Shown here in pieces: positions 1 to 8,756 of a stretch of DNA of 64,000 nt. Under the pieces are notes generated by a model. That model had not been told where the DNA came from. It was given only the letters and a program-made list of their open reading frames with translations, and did not search any database. Location of the stretch: the NCBI RefSeq assembly GCF_900116235.1, contig NZ_FPAA01000002.1:1-64000 (forward strand), written 5' to 3'. A program made the position numbers and the translations under genes. The stretch's first letter is position 1. Each line of letters opens with the position of its first letter. This DNA comes from Marininema halotolerans. GTDB taxonomy: Bacteria; Bacillota; Bacilli; Thermoactinomycetales; DSM-45169.

Positions 1-135
1 GCCCGTTTGATCGTAGGTTTCGTTCCATTTCGCTAGAAAGTGGTTAAACGTGAAACGACTACATCCAATGGATTTGTTAATAAGAATCGTTTGTTCCTTG
101 GTTGGATATAACCGAAATTGAAACGCTTTGTGCAA
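1..135 (-). CDS. tnpB: TnpB, IS200/IS605-type RNA-guided nuclease, N-terminal part (cut by window edge)
   Basis: The minus strand reads the typical start of TnpB (OrfB of IS200/IS605 elements): a KAFQFRLYPTKEQ block, then SIGCSRFTFNHFLAKWNE. The frame is open to base 1, so only the first 45 codons are in the window. The start is a TTG at 133-135, chosen because a strong ribosome site (AAGGGGGTGA) precedes it and the family begins at this residue. TnpB is an RNA-guided DNA endonuclease that helps retain the element. No tnpA lies upstream in the window, so this may be a TnpB-only (IS1341-like) element. The RuvC catalytic residues lie outside, so activity cannot be judged. Confidence 0.85.
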   Translation of the reverse strand, partial: MHKAFQFRLYPTKEQTILINKSIGCSRFTFNHFLAKWNETYDQTG

Positions 136-272
136 AAGTTCACCCCCTTGCACTTAATTATATACGGGGATGGACAGACTTGCGAGGGGGAAAAAACACC
201 CCTCTCAAGTCTGTCACGCCGATTCATCCCCCACCTACTTCGTTGAGGTGGGAGTATTCTCGGCGCAAATAA
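136..272 (-). mobile_element. Structured region upstream of tnpB, probable IS200/IS605 end
   Basis: Two strong inverted repeats precede tnpB. One pairs 173-182 with 206-215 (GACAGACTTG and its complement, with an inner AGGGG/CCCCT pair). The other pairs CGCCGA at 217-222 with TCGGCG at 260-265 around an inner CCCACCT/AGGTGGG hairpin. Imperfect subterminal palindromes are the ends recognised by IS200/IS605 transposases. That this is the element end is inferred from position; the cleavage site was not identified. Confidence 0.5.
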
Positions 273-273
273 G

Positions 274-324
274 ATAAACAGGGAGCATTCCTTCTCTTTT
301 GTGAGAGGAATGCTCCCTGTTTAT
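274..324. terminator. Near-perfect 22-bp stem terminator, bidirectional
   Basis: A stem of about 22 bp (AAACAGGGAGCATTCC and its complement) surrounds a TTTTGT loop with A/T-rich flanks. Both neighbouring genes point away from it, so whichever gene it served is not adjacent; the transposon end beside it may have displaced that gene. Confidence 0.6.
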
Positions 325-410
325 TTACAGAATTGCCACGGACATGTTCTACGAAATCTAATAATATGATGGAAACAACTTGATTGTTTACGTACCAGGA
401 GGGGTGTTTC

Positions 411-1019
411 ATGGAACAGTGGATCACCAGTTTCATTGAACAATACGGCTATCTGGGTATTTTTGTGATTATGGTGCTTGAAAATATCTTTCCACCAATC
501 CCTTCCGAACTGGTTCTCCCCTTCGGAGGATTTATGACCACACATAGCGATTTGACGCTCACTGGAGTCGTGGTAACCTCTACATCTGGATCGGTTATCG
601 GTGCGATCATCCTCTATGGGTTGGGTCTACTTCTGGATGTAACACGACTTGAAAAGCTCGTGGATCGCTGGGGATCGGTCCTTCGCTTACAAAAAAAAGA
701 TATTCATCGCGCTGATGCTTGGTTTGATCGTTATGGAAAATGGACCGTATTTTTCGGGCGAATGATCCCCCTTGTGAGAAGCATGATCTCCATCCCAGCA
801 GGAATGTCCAACATGAATTTTTCGTTATTTTTATTCCTCACGATCTTGGGAACAGCGCTATGGAATATCATGTTGGTAGGAACAGGAGCGATGTTGGGTA
901 AATCTTGGACTAAAATCGTTGAATACATCGCAATTTATTCAGAAATCGTCTATATTGGTCTCGCTATCGTATGCATTCTATCTATCATCTGGTATCGCAC
1001 CCGTCGTAAACAACCTTAA
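411..1019 (+). CDS. DedA/VTT-family membrane protein
   Basis: A 202-residue protein of the DedA (SNARE-associated, VTT) family. These are polytopic inner-membrane proteins linked to membrane homeostasis and, in some members, undecaprenyl-phosphate or phospholipid flipping. The N-terminal amphipathic segment IEQYGYLGIFVIM is followed by ENIFPPIPSELVLPFGG (the family's E-x-x-x-P-x-P-x-E signature) and, near residue 118, FGRMIPLVRSMISIPAGM, the conserved F/Y-x-R-x-x-P-x-x-R block. Start ATG 411 follows AGGAGGGG by 6 nt. It stands alone and ends in a terminator shared with the next gene. The transported substrate is not deducible. Confidence 0.88.
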   Translation: MEQWITSFIEQYGYLGIFVIMVLENIFPPIPSELVLPFGGFMTTHSDLTLTGVVVTSTSGSVIGAIILYGLGLLLDVTRLEKLVDRWGSVLRLQKKDIHRADAWFDRYGKWTVFFGRMIPLVRSMISIPAGMSNMNFSLFLFLTILGTALWNIMLVGTGAMLGKSWTKIVEYIAIYSEIVYIGLAIVCILSIIWYRTRRKQP

Positions 1020-1053
1020 AAAAACTTCCCGAGACCATTTCTCGGAAAGTTTT
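1020..1053. terminator. Shared terminator between dedA-type and VOC genes
   Basis: AACTTTCCGAGA-type stem (AAACTTCCCGAGA with TCTCGGAAAGTTTT) with A and T tracts on either side, lying between two convergent stop codons. Confidence 0.85.
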
Positions 1054-1056
1054 TGC

Positions 1057-1464
1057 TTACCCCTTCATTTCTTTGGTTTCCACCATCACAAAGGTATTTC
1101 CATAAAGGTCCTCAAACATCGCTTGGATCCCCCAGGGTAGCTCAGAGGGCCCGTCGACAACGTTGACTCCCCGTGAACGTAACACTTCCACATCCCGCTG
1201 GCAGTTATCCGTCCCAAACACCCATTTCGACACCTGTCCCAAACGCGACATTCGGCTATCTTCTTCCCTCGGACCGGGTTGATATAGAACAATTTCCGTA
1301 TCCTGCTTCATAGTACCCCCATTGACTCCTAGAGTAACCCACCGGTATCCATTTCCAAAAGGATGATCACTTCGTAGTTCCAATCCTAACTTCTCTGTAT
1401 ACCATTGGATCGCTTCATCATAGTCTCTTACAACAATACATACATGCGCTAGCTTGTTTAGCAT
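1057..1464 (-). CDS. VOC (glyoxalase/bleomycin-resistance) superfamily protein
   Basis: A 135-residue single-unit VOC protein. The first half carries HVCIVVRDYDEAIQWYTEKLGLEL, the usual metal-ligand His and beta-alpha-beta strand. The second half ends FEDLYGNTFVMVE, which holds the second-module ligand Glu. Members include glyoxalase I, dioxygenases and fosfomycin or bleomycin resistance proteins; substrate cannot be assigned. The ATG at 1464 is preferred because AAGGGGG lies 11 nt upstream; an upstream ATG at 1515 would add 17 residues without a ribosome site. Monocistronic between two terminators. Confidence 0.85.
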   Translation of the reverse strand: MLNKLAHVCIVVRDYDEAIQWYTEKLGLELRSDHPFGNGYRWVTLGVNGGTMKQDTEIVLYQPGPREEDSRMSRLGQVSKWVFGTDNCQRDVEVLRSRGVNVVDGPSELPWGIQAMFEDLYGNTFVMVETKEMKG

Positions 1465-1515
1465 CGAAGCACGTTCCCCCTTCAATATCCAGAACTGAAC
1501 CTGATTATTGTACAC

Positions 1516-1549
1516 AAGAAAACCTCTGCTTCCAAGCAGAGGTTTTCTT
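1516..1549. terminator. Terminator of the reductase gene
   Basis: Perfect inverted repeat AAGAAAACCTCTGCTT with a 2-nt loop, followed on the minus strand by a T-rich run. Confidence 0.85.
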
Positions 1550-1563
1550 ACTAACCCAACTTA

Positions 1564-2574
1564 TTATTGAATATCCGATACTTTCACCAACTGTTTACCC
1601 AGGTTTTCCCCTGAGAAGAGACCAAGAAATGCTTCAGGCGTGTTCTCAAGACCTTCAACAATATTTTCTTGGTAAACAATCTTTCCTTGGGACACCCATT
1701 CCCCTAACTGCTTGGTACCTTCTGCCGAACGAGATTGATAATCGCTCACAATAAAGCCCTTCATTAGCGCACTATTGATCAGAAGACTCGTTTGGATTCT
1801 TGGGCCTTGTTCGGGTTCCTTGAGGTTATACATCGAAATTTGACCACAGAGAGGGATGCGAGCAAATTTATTAAGCAAGGTCGCAACCGCATCTGAAATC
1901 GGGCCGCCCACATTGTCAAAGTAGACATCGACACCATTTGGACAAGCTTTTTCTAATGCCTTTTGTACATCTTCGGTCTTGTAATTAATAACGGCATCAA
2001 AACCGAGTTCTTCTTTTAGGTACCGGTTCTTCTCCGCCGAACCAGCGATCCCTACTACACGCGCTCCTTTGATCTTTGCAATCTGGCCTACAATGGTACC
2101 TACTGCACCCGCTGCACCAGATACGACAACCGTTTCCCCTGCTTTTGGTTGCCCAATATCAAGCAATCCAAAGTAAGCAGTGAGTCCTGGCATACCAAGT
2201 GCACCGAGGTAGGCAGAGGGAGGCGCTAAGTTAGGATCCACTTTATTTAATTCATCCGCCTTTGCAACCGAATAATCCTGCCATCCAAGTAGACCCGTTA
2301 CAAGATCGCCTGCCTGAAAACGATCATCCTTTGAAACTTCCACCTGTCCCACAACGCCACCACTCAAAACCTCATTGAGGGCAAAGGGCGCAACATATGA
2401 TTTTCGATCACTCATTCTCCCACGCATATAAGGATCCACCGAGAGATAAACGGTACGTACTAGCACTTCTCCTGCACCCGGCTCAGGTATTTCGGATGTA
2501 CGTAGATCAAAGGTATTTTCATCCGGCATCCCATTTGGACGTTGTACAAAATAGATTTGGCGGTTCTTAGACAA
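1564..2574 (-). CDS. NADP-dependent medium-chain reductase, YfmJ/CurA/leukotriene B4 dehydrogenase type
   Basis: A 336-residue zinc-free medium-chain dehydrogenase/reductase. The N-terminal GroES-like half holds VLVRTVYLSVDPYMRGRM, the signature of the YfmJ/PTGR/CurA group. The Rossmann half carries VVVSGAAGAVGTIVGQIAK, a nucleotide-binding AAxGxVG motif. These enzymes reduce the double bond of alpha,beta-unsaturated aldehydes and ketones using NADPH. Length matches YfmJ of Bacillus (about 339). The start is a TTG at 2574 with GGGAG 9 nt upstream; an overlapping ATG a few bases upstream is out of frame. Single gene; the 203 bp upstream show no other feature. Confidence 0.9.
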   Translation of the reverse strand: MSKNRQIYFVQRPNGMPDENTFDLRTSEIPEPGAGEVLVRTVYLSVDPYMRGRMSDRKSYVAPFALNEVLSGGVVGQVEVSKDDRFQAGDLVTGLLGWQDYSVAKADELNKVDPNLAPPSAYLGALGMPGLTAYFGLLDIGQPKAGETVVVSGAAGAVGTIVGQIAKIKGARVVGIAGSAEKNRYLKEELGFDAVINYKTEDVQKALEKACPNGVDVYFDNVGGPISDAVATLLNKFARIPLCGQISMYNLKEPEQGPRIQTSLLINSALMKGFIVSDYQSRSAEGTKQLGEWVSQGKIVYQENIVEGLENTPEAFLGLFSGENLGKQLVKVSDIQ

Positions 2575-2777
2575 GATTCATCGCTCCCATCTTCGTTACG
2601 TTTTATTTCGGTACTAGAACAATACGTACACCAAGAGATTATAACAGACCTTCTCCATAATTTCATTCCATTATCTACCGATAACAAAAAAACACATTCT
2701 TAAATATTATCCACGAAACCCACACACCTCATACTGCATCATCTTTATTCATGGATTTATACTGTGCTATCACACCC

Positions 2778-4382
2778 TTAGTGTTTCCTTATGGCCCAGC
2801 GAACATCTGGATATCGATTGCTACGAAGAACAATGTGTTTCCAATCTCTTTGAATCATACTATTTTGCGAATAGTAATATATCGGTATATAAGGAAGGTC
2901 TTTCATCAATATTTTTTCTGCTTGATGCAATAGGCTTAATCGACGGTTTTCATTTTTCTCCTGTTTTGCCTTCGCAAGGAGTCGATCATATTTTTTATTG
3001 CTCCACCCGGTCTGATTGTTTGGTGAGTCCCCTAAGAAATAATCAAGAAAGATGACCGGATCGACGATGATTCCGACCCATCCCATTCGTGCCATCTGAT
3101 AGTCTTGCTGCGAAACCGTTGTTAAATATACTTTCCACTCCTGATGGGTCAAAGAAACCTCTACGCCCAAATTCTTTCTCAACATGCCTTGTATCGCTTC
3201 AGCGATTGCCTTGTGATTCTCATCCGAATTATAGGCAATTTCTACAGAAGGGAGCTCCCGCCATCCTTCTTCCTTCATGCCTTCTTTTAATAGATTCTTC
3301 GCTTTCGTTATATCCTCATCTAGATAAGAGGGTGCTGCCTCACGAAAATCACGATTCTCTGGAGTTTTATACCCATAAGGTACAAAGGCCCTTGCTGGTT
3401 TTTGCCCGCCCCTGGATACATGGTCCACAATCGATTGCCGCCGAATCGCCAAATTAAAAGCTCGCCGGATTTTATCATTGGTGAAGGGTTTCTTTTTTAC
3501 ATTGAACAGATACATATACGTCCCAAAATAGGGCGTTGTTTGAAACTCTTTACTTCCCCTTTCTTTTTCTAACAAATCCGCTGGTAAATCGGTTACCACA
3601 TCAAGCTCTTTCGTTTTAAACATCTGATAGGCTGTTTTTGCATCGCCTACCATTTTCCACTCAATTTGTTCCACTTGAATTTTCTTTATTCCCTCATACA
3701 GTGAGTTTTTCTTCACCATCAGGTGATCCCCATGTTTCCACTGGGTTAATTGGTAGGCCCCATTACTTACCAGTGATTGAGTACCTCCCCACCAATTCTT
3801 CGGATTTTTTTCTACAATCTCTTGTTTTACAGGGTATGTGATCCAAAAGGATAATAACTCTGGGAAATACGCGACAGGGGCATTTAGCGAAACCTTTAAC
3901 GTAAGGTCGTCGAGGGCGTGTACTCCCACATCCTCTGCTTTTCCTTTCCCTTTGTTATAGGCCTCTGCACCCTTTAGATAATAGAGATAAAAGGCGAACT
4001 GACTGGCTGTCTTGGGATTTAGCACACGTTTCCACGCATATTCAAAGTCGTGAGCAGTGAGCGGACTTCCATCGGACCACCGAGCATTTTTCTTCAAAAT
4101 AAATGTGTAGTTTTTCCTGTCTTTGGATACCTTAACCGCCTTGGCGCATCCCTCCACCAAATTACCATTGGCATCTTTTTTAAACAATCCTTCAAAAAGA
4201 TAATCAAGAATCCACCCTGAGGTTGTATCAGTCGCCAGCGCAGGATCCAAGGTGGGTGGTTCTGTTTGCGCATTGAGGGTAATGGATGAATTCCTACCCG
4301 CCCCCTTTTCTCCATTTACACAGGCAGAAATCACCAAAGAACAGAGCAACAGGATAGCAAGATATTTTACTGAACGCTTCAT
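2778..4382 (-). CDS. Oligopeptide/dipeptide ABC transporter substrate-binding lipoprotein (OppA/DppE family)
   Basis: A 534-residue family 5 extracellular solute-binding protein. Residues 1-21 form a lipoprotein signal with lipobox VISAC, so it should be anchored outside the membrane. Mature hallmarks include LNAQTEPPTLDPALATDTTSG, WSDGSPLTAHDFEYAWKRVL near residue 105, and the C-terminal DLPYIPIYYYSQN. It binds short peptides for uptake. No Opp/Dpp permease or ATPase genes lie nearby, so it must share a transporter encoded elsewhere or act in peptide sensing. Start ATG 4382 follows AAGGAGGG by 7 nt. Confidence 0.92.
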   Translation of the reverse strand: MKRSVKYLAILLLCSLVISACVNGEKGAGRNSSITLNAQTEPPTLDPALATDTTSGWILDYLFEGLFKKDANGNLVEGCAKAVKVSKDRKNYTFILKKNARWSDGSPLTAHDFEYAWKRVLNPKTASQFAFYLYYLKGAEAYNKGKGKAEDVGVHALDDLTLKVSLNAPVAYFPELLSFWITYPVKQEIVEKNPKNWWGGTQSLVSNGAYQLTQWKHGDHLMVKKNSLYEGIKKIQVEQIEWKMVGDAKTAYQMFKTKELDVVTDLPADLLEKERGSKEFQTTPYFGTYMYLFNVKKKPFTNDKIRRAFNLAIRRQSIVDHVSRGGQKPARAFVPYGYKTPENRDFREAAPSYLDEDITKAKNLLKEGMKEEGWRELPSVEIAYNSDENHKAIAEAIQGMLRKNLGVEVSLTHQEWKVYLTTVSQQDYQMARMGWVGIIVDPVIFLDYFLGDSPNNQTGWSNKKYDRLLAKAKQEKNENRRLSLLHQAEKILMKDLPYIPIYYYSQNSMIQRDWKHIVLRSNRYPDVRWAIRKH

Positions 4383-4486
4383 CTCACGCCCTCCTTATTT
4401 TTGTTATTTTTAAAATTATTGATAAATACTCATTTTCTTTTTTTTAACCCCTCACCCCTGCCGCAATAAATTTTTTCTCAATTAAA

Positions 4487-4524
4487 AAACACCCACCGCA
4501 ATGATGGACATTGCGATGGGTGTT
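4487..4524. terminator. Terminator of the GNAT gene
   Basis: AACACCCACCGCAATG stem with near-perfect complement and a short loop, just after the stop of the minus-strand acetyltransferase gene. Confidence 0.8.
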
Positions 4525-4531
4525 CCGTCCA

Positions 4532-5059
4532 TTATCCTTCTGTTTTTATCATGCGATAATCCGCAACACGGTAACCCATGCTTTCATAAAGACGAACAGC
4601 TGCTAGATTATTAGAAGTCACAAAGACTTGCCGTGAGGAGATTCCTTTTTTAGCGAACCACGTCTCTCCATCCAGCAATATTTGTCGAGAAAGACCTTGA
4701 CCTTGATACTCTGGTGCAAGGTAAATTTCATTGATATAACCCGCATTTTGAAAGGTTAAATGATCTCGCCTGATGTCCAGATAAAGAATTCCAATGGGCT
4801 CATCCGATGAGGTCAGTGAATACATTTGGATATAGGTATTCTCATCCTCATGCCGCTCGGCTAATTCCTCCGTCCATTGCTTGCCAGCCTTCTCAACCGT
4901 TAATGTATGTTCCCAGTAAGCCGAATCATACTCCTCGCCCGTTATTTCTGCCCATAGTTGATAATGATTTCGCATTAATTCAAGGTGAAAATCCATTGCC
5001 ACCGCTTCATCTTTCTGTGGATCATATGGACGAGCATGTAGGCTTCTAATTGAATGCAT
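4532..5059 (-). CDS. GNAT-family N-acetyltransferase
   Basis: A 175-residue GNAT protein. The acetyl-CoA pyrophosphate loop is visible as YQGQGLSRQIL (Q-x-x-G-x-G/A type), preceded by the strand INEIYLAPE, and followed by VTSNNLAAVRLYESMGYRV, the typical C-terminal N-x-x-A-x-x-x-Y-x-x-x-G-F/Y block. It should transfer an acetyl group from acetyl-CoA to an amine; the acceptor is unknown. GGGGGA lies 6 nt before ATG 5059. It is separated from the next gene upstream by about 75 bp and could share its transcript. Confidence 0.85.
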   Translation of the reverse strand: MHSIRSLHARPYDPQKDEAVAMDFHLELMRNHYQLWAEITGEEYDSAYWEHTLTVEKAGKQWTEELAERHEDENTYIQMYSLTSSDEPIGILYLDIRRDHLTFQNAGYINEIYLAPEYQGQGLSRQILLDGETWFAKKGISSRQVFVTSNNLAAVRLYESMGYRVADYRMIKTEG

Positions 5060-5133
5060 AAAATTCCCCCATCTCTTCCAACTCTCTATCAGGTATGCTA
5101 TTGATCCATTACTGCGACTTTAACGATCACTTG

Positions 5134-5538
5134 TTAACTCGTCATATGCTCTCCCTCGATTCGATTCCACCAGAACCCCCCAAAGAAAAAAGTCGCAGAC
5201 ATAAGAAAGAACAATAGTTGCCAGTCAAATCCATCCGTCCATTTCCCCATCAAGCCTGTAATCAGGATCGCAATTCCAAGAGGGATCGCTGGATAGATCA
5301 GAGGCTCCTTTTGCTTTAACCACTGCAAAAGGATACTACCAACCGGCACCGCCACCATAAAAAACAAGAGAGTCCCCAACAATAACCGCTCCGATACCAC
5401 ATAACACGTAATCAGTAACCAATCGAGTAGCTTCACATCATTAATGATTGAAGAAACATAGAGACCACAAAAGATTAATTGAACGGCAAGACCTGCTCCA
5501 AAAGCCAACAGAGAAATCCATATGATCCGCCTCATCAT
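5134..5538 (-). CDS. Small four-helix membrane protein, unknown function
   Basis: A 134-residue hydrophobic protein with about four membrane segments (for example IIWISLLAFGAGLAVQLIFC and LLLGTLLFFMVAVPVG) and no motif I recognise. The start is set at the ATG pair 5533-5538, since AAAGAGGG precedes it; the longer reading frame lacks a ribosome site. It lies 75 bp downstream of menC on the same strand and may be read from the menE-menC transcript, but nothing ties it to quinone synthesis. Confidence 0.65.
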   Translation of the reverse strand: MMRRIIWISLLAFGAGLAVQLIFCGLYVSSIINDVKLLDWLLITCYVVSERLLLGTLLFFMVAVPVGSILLQWLKQKEPLIYPAIPLGIAILITGLMGKWTDGFDWQLLFFLMSATFFFGGFWWNRIEGEHMTS

Positions 5539-5612
5539 GGTATGACCCTCTTTCATATTTCTCTCTATGTTCTCGTAACGATGGATGATGCTCCCAGGTG
5601 ATGCATCCACTG

Positions 5613-6725
5613 TTAACCAGCGACAACGGTTTGACTTTTGATCCGCACCGCTTGCAATTGATCACGATCAATGGCTACCCCTATACCGGGTTCGGTGGGT
5701 ACATGGATCTGTCCATTCTTCACCACCGTTGGCGGAGTAATCACATCGCGTTTCCAATAACGGGATGAGGCAGAGAGATCCCCAGGCAATGTAAAACCAG
5801 GTAAGGAGGCTAATGCAATGTGTTGTGAACGGGAAACGCCTGTCTCTAGCATGCCACCACACCACAGCGGAATTTTTTTCTGTACAGCTAATTCATGAAT
5901 GTGCAGCGCTTCAACAATGCCACCGACCCGCCCTAATTTCACATTGATCACTTGACAACTACCCAATTCAAGGGCCTGACGCGCATCCTCAAACGAGGTA
6001 ATACTCTCATCCAAGCAGATGGGGGTACGTATCTTCTCCTGCAGTTTGGCATGATCGATAATGTCATCCACTGCTAGGGGTTGTTCAATCATCAGCAATT
6101 GAAATTCATCCAACGCTTTCAAGCGCTCGATGTCTCGAAGCGTGTAAGCAGCGTTCGCATCGGCCATCAAAGAGAGATCGGGAAATGCATTTCTAAGGGG
6201 CTCTAGCACTTCCACATCGGCCCCTGGCTTAATTTTCACTTTCACACGTGGGTACCCTTGCTCAACTCGCTCTCGTACTGCCTCAATCATATGAGGGATG
6301 GATTCCTGTGCACCGACAGCCACACCTGCCGCCACAGCCTCCTTTACACCACCTAACGCGACCGAGAGCGACTTCCCTTCTCTTTTCGCCCAGAGATCCC
6401 AGACCGCCCCTTCTAATGCAGCCTTCGCCATTGGATTTCGCCGAACCATAGAAAAACGTTCATTGACCTCTTCAGGGTGATAGATTGACTCTTTCAACAA
6501 TCGAGGGGCTAAAAACTCCCCCATTACATGCCAGGCTGTACCACAAGTCTCTTCGGTATACCAGGGTGAAGAAAATGCAACACACTCTCCCCAACCCGTA
6601 ACACCTTCCTCATCGATCATCTCGATGAGGATGACTTCACGATCCTGAATGGTGGTCAGGCTGTTTACAAAGGGAGTGGTAAGGCGCATCCCAAGGTGAT
6701 GAAACGTGATTGCTTGAATGTTCAT
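5613..6725 (-). CDS. menC: o-Succinylbenzoate synthase
   Basis: A 370-residue enolase-superfamily enzyme that dehydrates SHCHC to o-succinylbenzoate in menaquinone synthesis. The muconate-lactonizing barrel shows the KVKIK pair (Lys162, Lys164), metal ligands in MADANAAY (Asp189), MIEQPL (Glu214) and CLDESI (Asp239), and NVKLGRVGG (Lys263). The Bacillota branch of this family often also racemises N-succinylamino acids, so a second activity is possible. Its ATG overlaps the menE stop by 4 nt, showing translational coupling. Confidence 0.95.
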   Translation of the reverse strand: MNIQAITFHHLGMRLTTPFVNSLTTIQDREVILIEMIDEEGVTGWGECVAFSSPWYTEETCGTAWHVMGEFLAPRLLKESIYHPEEVNERFSMVRRNPMAKAALEGAVWDLWAKREGKSLSVALGGVKEAVAAGVAVGAQESIPHMIEAVRERVEQGYPRVKVKIKPGADVEVLEPLRNAFPDLSLMADANAAYTLRDIERLKALDEFQLLMIEQPLAVDDIIDHAKLQEKIRTPICLDESITSFEDARQALELGSCQVINVKLGRVGGIVEALHIHELAVQKKIPLWCGGMLETGVSRSQHIALASLPGFTLPGDLSASSRYWKRDVITPPTVVKNGQIHVPTEPGIGVAIDRDQLQAVRIKSQTVVAG

Positions 6726-8230
6726 TCCATACTTCCCCCCTCATCCGTTGAATCCGAAAGGAGTTGGATGAGTTGTCTACGCATCAACTTATTAGCCGCA
6801 TTCCGAGGTAATTCCTCCACCTGATAAATTTGTCGAGGGATTTTATAAGGGGCTAATCGACCTTTACAATGATTCATGAGCTCCTCTTCCGATACGACTT
6901 GACCTTTTTGAAGGCACACAAAGCCTATTGCAACGGCTCCCCACCGTTCGTCGGGGTAACCCGTTACCCCCGCATCTGCTACTGCACTGTGTGACAGCAG
7001 TGCCGCTTCAATTTCAGCCGGATAAACATTTTCTCCCCCCGAAATGATTAGGTCACTACGCCGATCCAATACATAGAGATAACCCTCTTCATCGATGCGC
7101 CCAATATCTCCCGTACGAAGCCAACCATTCTGAATCGCTTCCTCCGTCGCATCGCTTCTCTTCCAGTACCCTTCCGTCACATTGGGTCCACGTACAATGA
7201 TCTCTCCTTCTTCCCCCGGTTCCACTTCCCTCGTACCATCAACAACCCGTAATTCAGCGGGAAAAAGAGCTTTTCCTGCAGATCCCAGCTTTCGCAAACT
7301 ATCCTCTGGTGAAAGTGTCACAATCTGCGAGGCTGTCTCGGTCATCCCATAAGTTTGAAAAACAGGGATCGATCGCTCTCTGCATTTCTCCAACAAGGGG
7401 CGAGGAGCCGGTCCCCCTCCTAGCAACATACATCGAAAATGATCAGGAACCCCCTGAAAGGATGGATCGCTGATCATTTGGGATACCATCGCACTCACCA
7501 CAGAGACCATACTGATTTTGTCATGATGGATGGAGTGAATAACCTTTTGAGGCTCAAAGCGCTGATGAATCACCGAAGTCATGCCATAGATCACCCCACG
7601 GATGAGGATGGAAAGGCCACTCATATGAAACATCGGAGTACACACTAACCATCGATCCTCTGCATGCAACCCCAAATTCAGCATCGAAGCGGTCGCGCTC
7701 CACCAGTGATTTCCATAGGTAAGGATCACCCCTTTGGGACGCCCTGTCGTTCCAGAGGTGTACATAATCGTGTGGTGCTCATGCAGTTGGATATGTGTTT
7801 TAAGGGAACCTTCGGATGCAGGATAGTCCTTTAACTGACTCCATTCCACCACCATAGTGCCCGTTATTTCGATTCCTTCTACCTTCTCCTGATAGCTCCC
7901 ATCAAATAGAAACAGCTTCGCTTCAGAATCAGCTAACTGCCAAGCAATTTCAGGGGGGGCTAAGCGATGATTTAAGGGCACGAATACAGCGCCCAGATAG
8001 GATAGTGCATGAATCATTGCGACGGTCTGTAAACGATTCTCCATCAGAAGGGCCACGCGATCACCTTCAAGAACCCCCGCACTTCTAAGGCGGCGAGCCA
8101 GCTCTTGAGCACCCCTTTGCAAATGAGCCCATGTCCACTTTTCACCGTTCTCTTCCAGTGCCATGCGCTCGGGAGTTAGAAATGCTCGTTTATCTAGCCA
8201 CAGGGGCATTTTCATCTGGTTAGATTGCAT
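6722..8230 (-). CDS. menE: o-Succinylbenzoate-CoA ligase
   Basis: A 502-residue ANL-superfamily acyl-CoA synthetase that adenylates o-succinylbenzoate and joins it to CoA. The P-loop-like motif [11 protein letters not shown] is at residues 157-167, followed by [26 protein letters not shown] and the C-terminal [13 protein letters not shown] with the catalytic Lys. It is the first gene of a menE-menC unit. An inverted SMR gene separates it from menB, so it must have its own promoter in the 155 bp between 8231 and 8385 rather than being read from the upstream men transcript. Confidence 0.95.
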   Translation of the reverse strand: MQSNQMKMPLWLDKRAFLTPERMALEENGEKWTWAHLQRGAQELARRLRSAGVLEGDRVALLMENRLQTVAMIHALSYLGAVFVPLNHRLAPPEIAWQLADSEAKLFLFDGSYQEKVEGIEITGTMVVEWSQLKDYPASEGSLKTHIQLHEHHTIMYTSGTTGRPKGVILTYGNHWWSATASMLNLGLHAEDRWLVCTPMFHMSGLSILIRGVIYGMTSVIHQRFEPQKVIHSIHHDKISMVSVVSAMVSQMISDPSFQGVPDHFRCMLLGGGPAPRPLLEKCRERSIPVFQTYGMTETASQIVTLSPEDSLRKLGSAGKALFPAELRVVDGTREVEPGEEGEIIVRGPNVTEGYWKRSDATEEAIQNGWLRTGDIGRIDEEGYLYVLDRRSDLIISGGENVYPAEIEAALLSHSAVADAGVTGYPDERWGAVAIGFVCLQKGQVVSEEELMNHCKGRLAPYKIPRQIYQVEELPRNAANKLMRRQLIQLLSDSTDEGGSME

Positions 8231-8385
8231 CGACTAATCGCCCCTTTCTTCATCCGTTTTTTTTTATTATATCGTGGAAAAGAAAAAAACCCTATCGTAG
8301 CCAACATCCGGCAGGATATTTCATGAGCTCACGCAATCAGCTATACTGGGTAGGACATTCGATACCAAAAAGGATGGTTATCCAG

Positions 8386-8709
8386 ATGGCATGGACATAT
8401 CTCATCATTGCTGGCCTATTTGAAGTGGCCTGGGCCATTGGCCTAAAATACACCCATGGATTTACAAAACCACTACCAAGTGTACTTACGATTATAGCGA
8501 TGATCATCAGTTTCAATCTACTTTCCCTTGCATTAAAAACCCTTCCCATTGGTACTGCCTATGCCATTTGGACAGGCATTGGTGCGATCGGAACCATTAT
8601 TGTGGGGATGATTGCATTCGGGGAACCTCGCGATGGATTACGGATTCTCTTTCTTTCCTTGATCATCCTCAGCATTATTGGCCTAAAACTAACTTCGGTA
8701 GAAACTTGA
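8386..8709 (+). CDS. sugE: Small multidrug resistance exporter, SugE/Gdx (guanidinium exporter) subtype
   Basis: A 107-residue, four-helix SMR protein. The signature [19 protein letters not shown] with the essential Glu in helix 1 and [15 protein letters not shown] in helix 3 match the SugE/Gdx branch, which exports guanidinium, rather than the EmrE branch. SMR proteins act as dual-topology dimers. ATG 8386 is chosen because the family starts MAW and AAGGATGG lies about 9 nt upstream. It sits in the opposite orientation inside the men operon. I saw no guanidine riboswitch motif before it. Confidence 0.88.
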   Translation: MAWTYLIIAGLFEVAWAIGLKYTHGFTKPLPSVLTIIAMIISFNLLSLALKTLPIGTAYAIWTGIGAIGTIIVGMIAFGEPRDGLRILFLSLIILSIIGLKLTSVET

Positions 8710-8716
8710 TAGGTAA

Positions 8717-8750
8717 AACAAGAAAACCCCCTCGCAGGGGTTTTCTTGTT
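8717..8750. terminator. Bidirectional terminator between sugE and menB
   Basis: Perfect stem AACAAGAAAACCCC with its complement, flanked by A and T tracts between two convergent stop codons. It should stop the menD-menH-menB transcript before menE. Confidence 0.88.
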
Positions 8751-8756
8751 TGTTGT

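Noticed and set aside
3089-3457. Plus-strand open frame of 122 codons
   Set aside because: Antisense to the oligopeptide-binding protein gene, no translation signals.
8231-8385. Guanidine riboswitch upstream of the SugE/Gdx gene
   Set aside because: No ykkC, mini-ykkC or guanidine-III core motif was visible.
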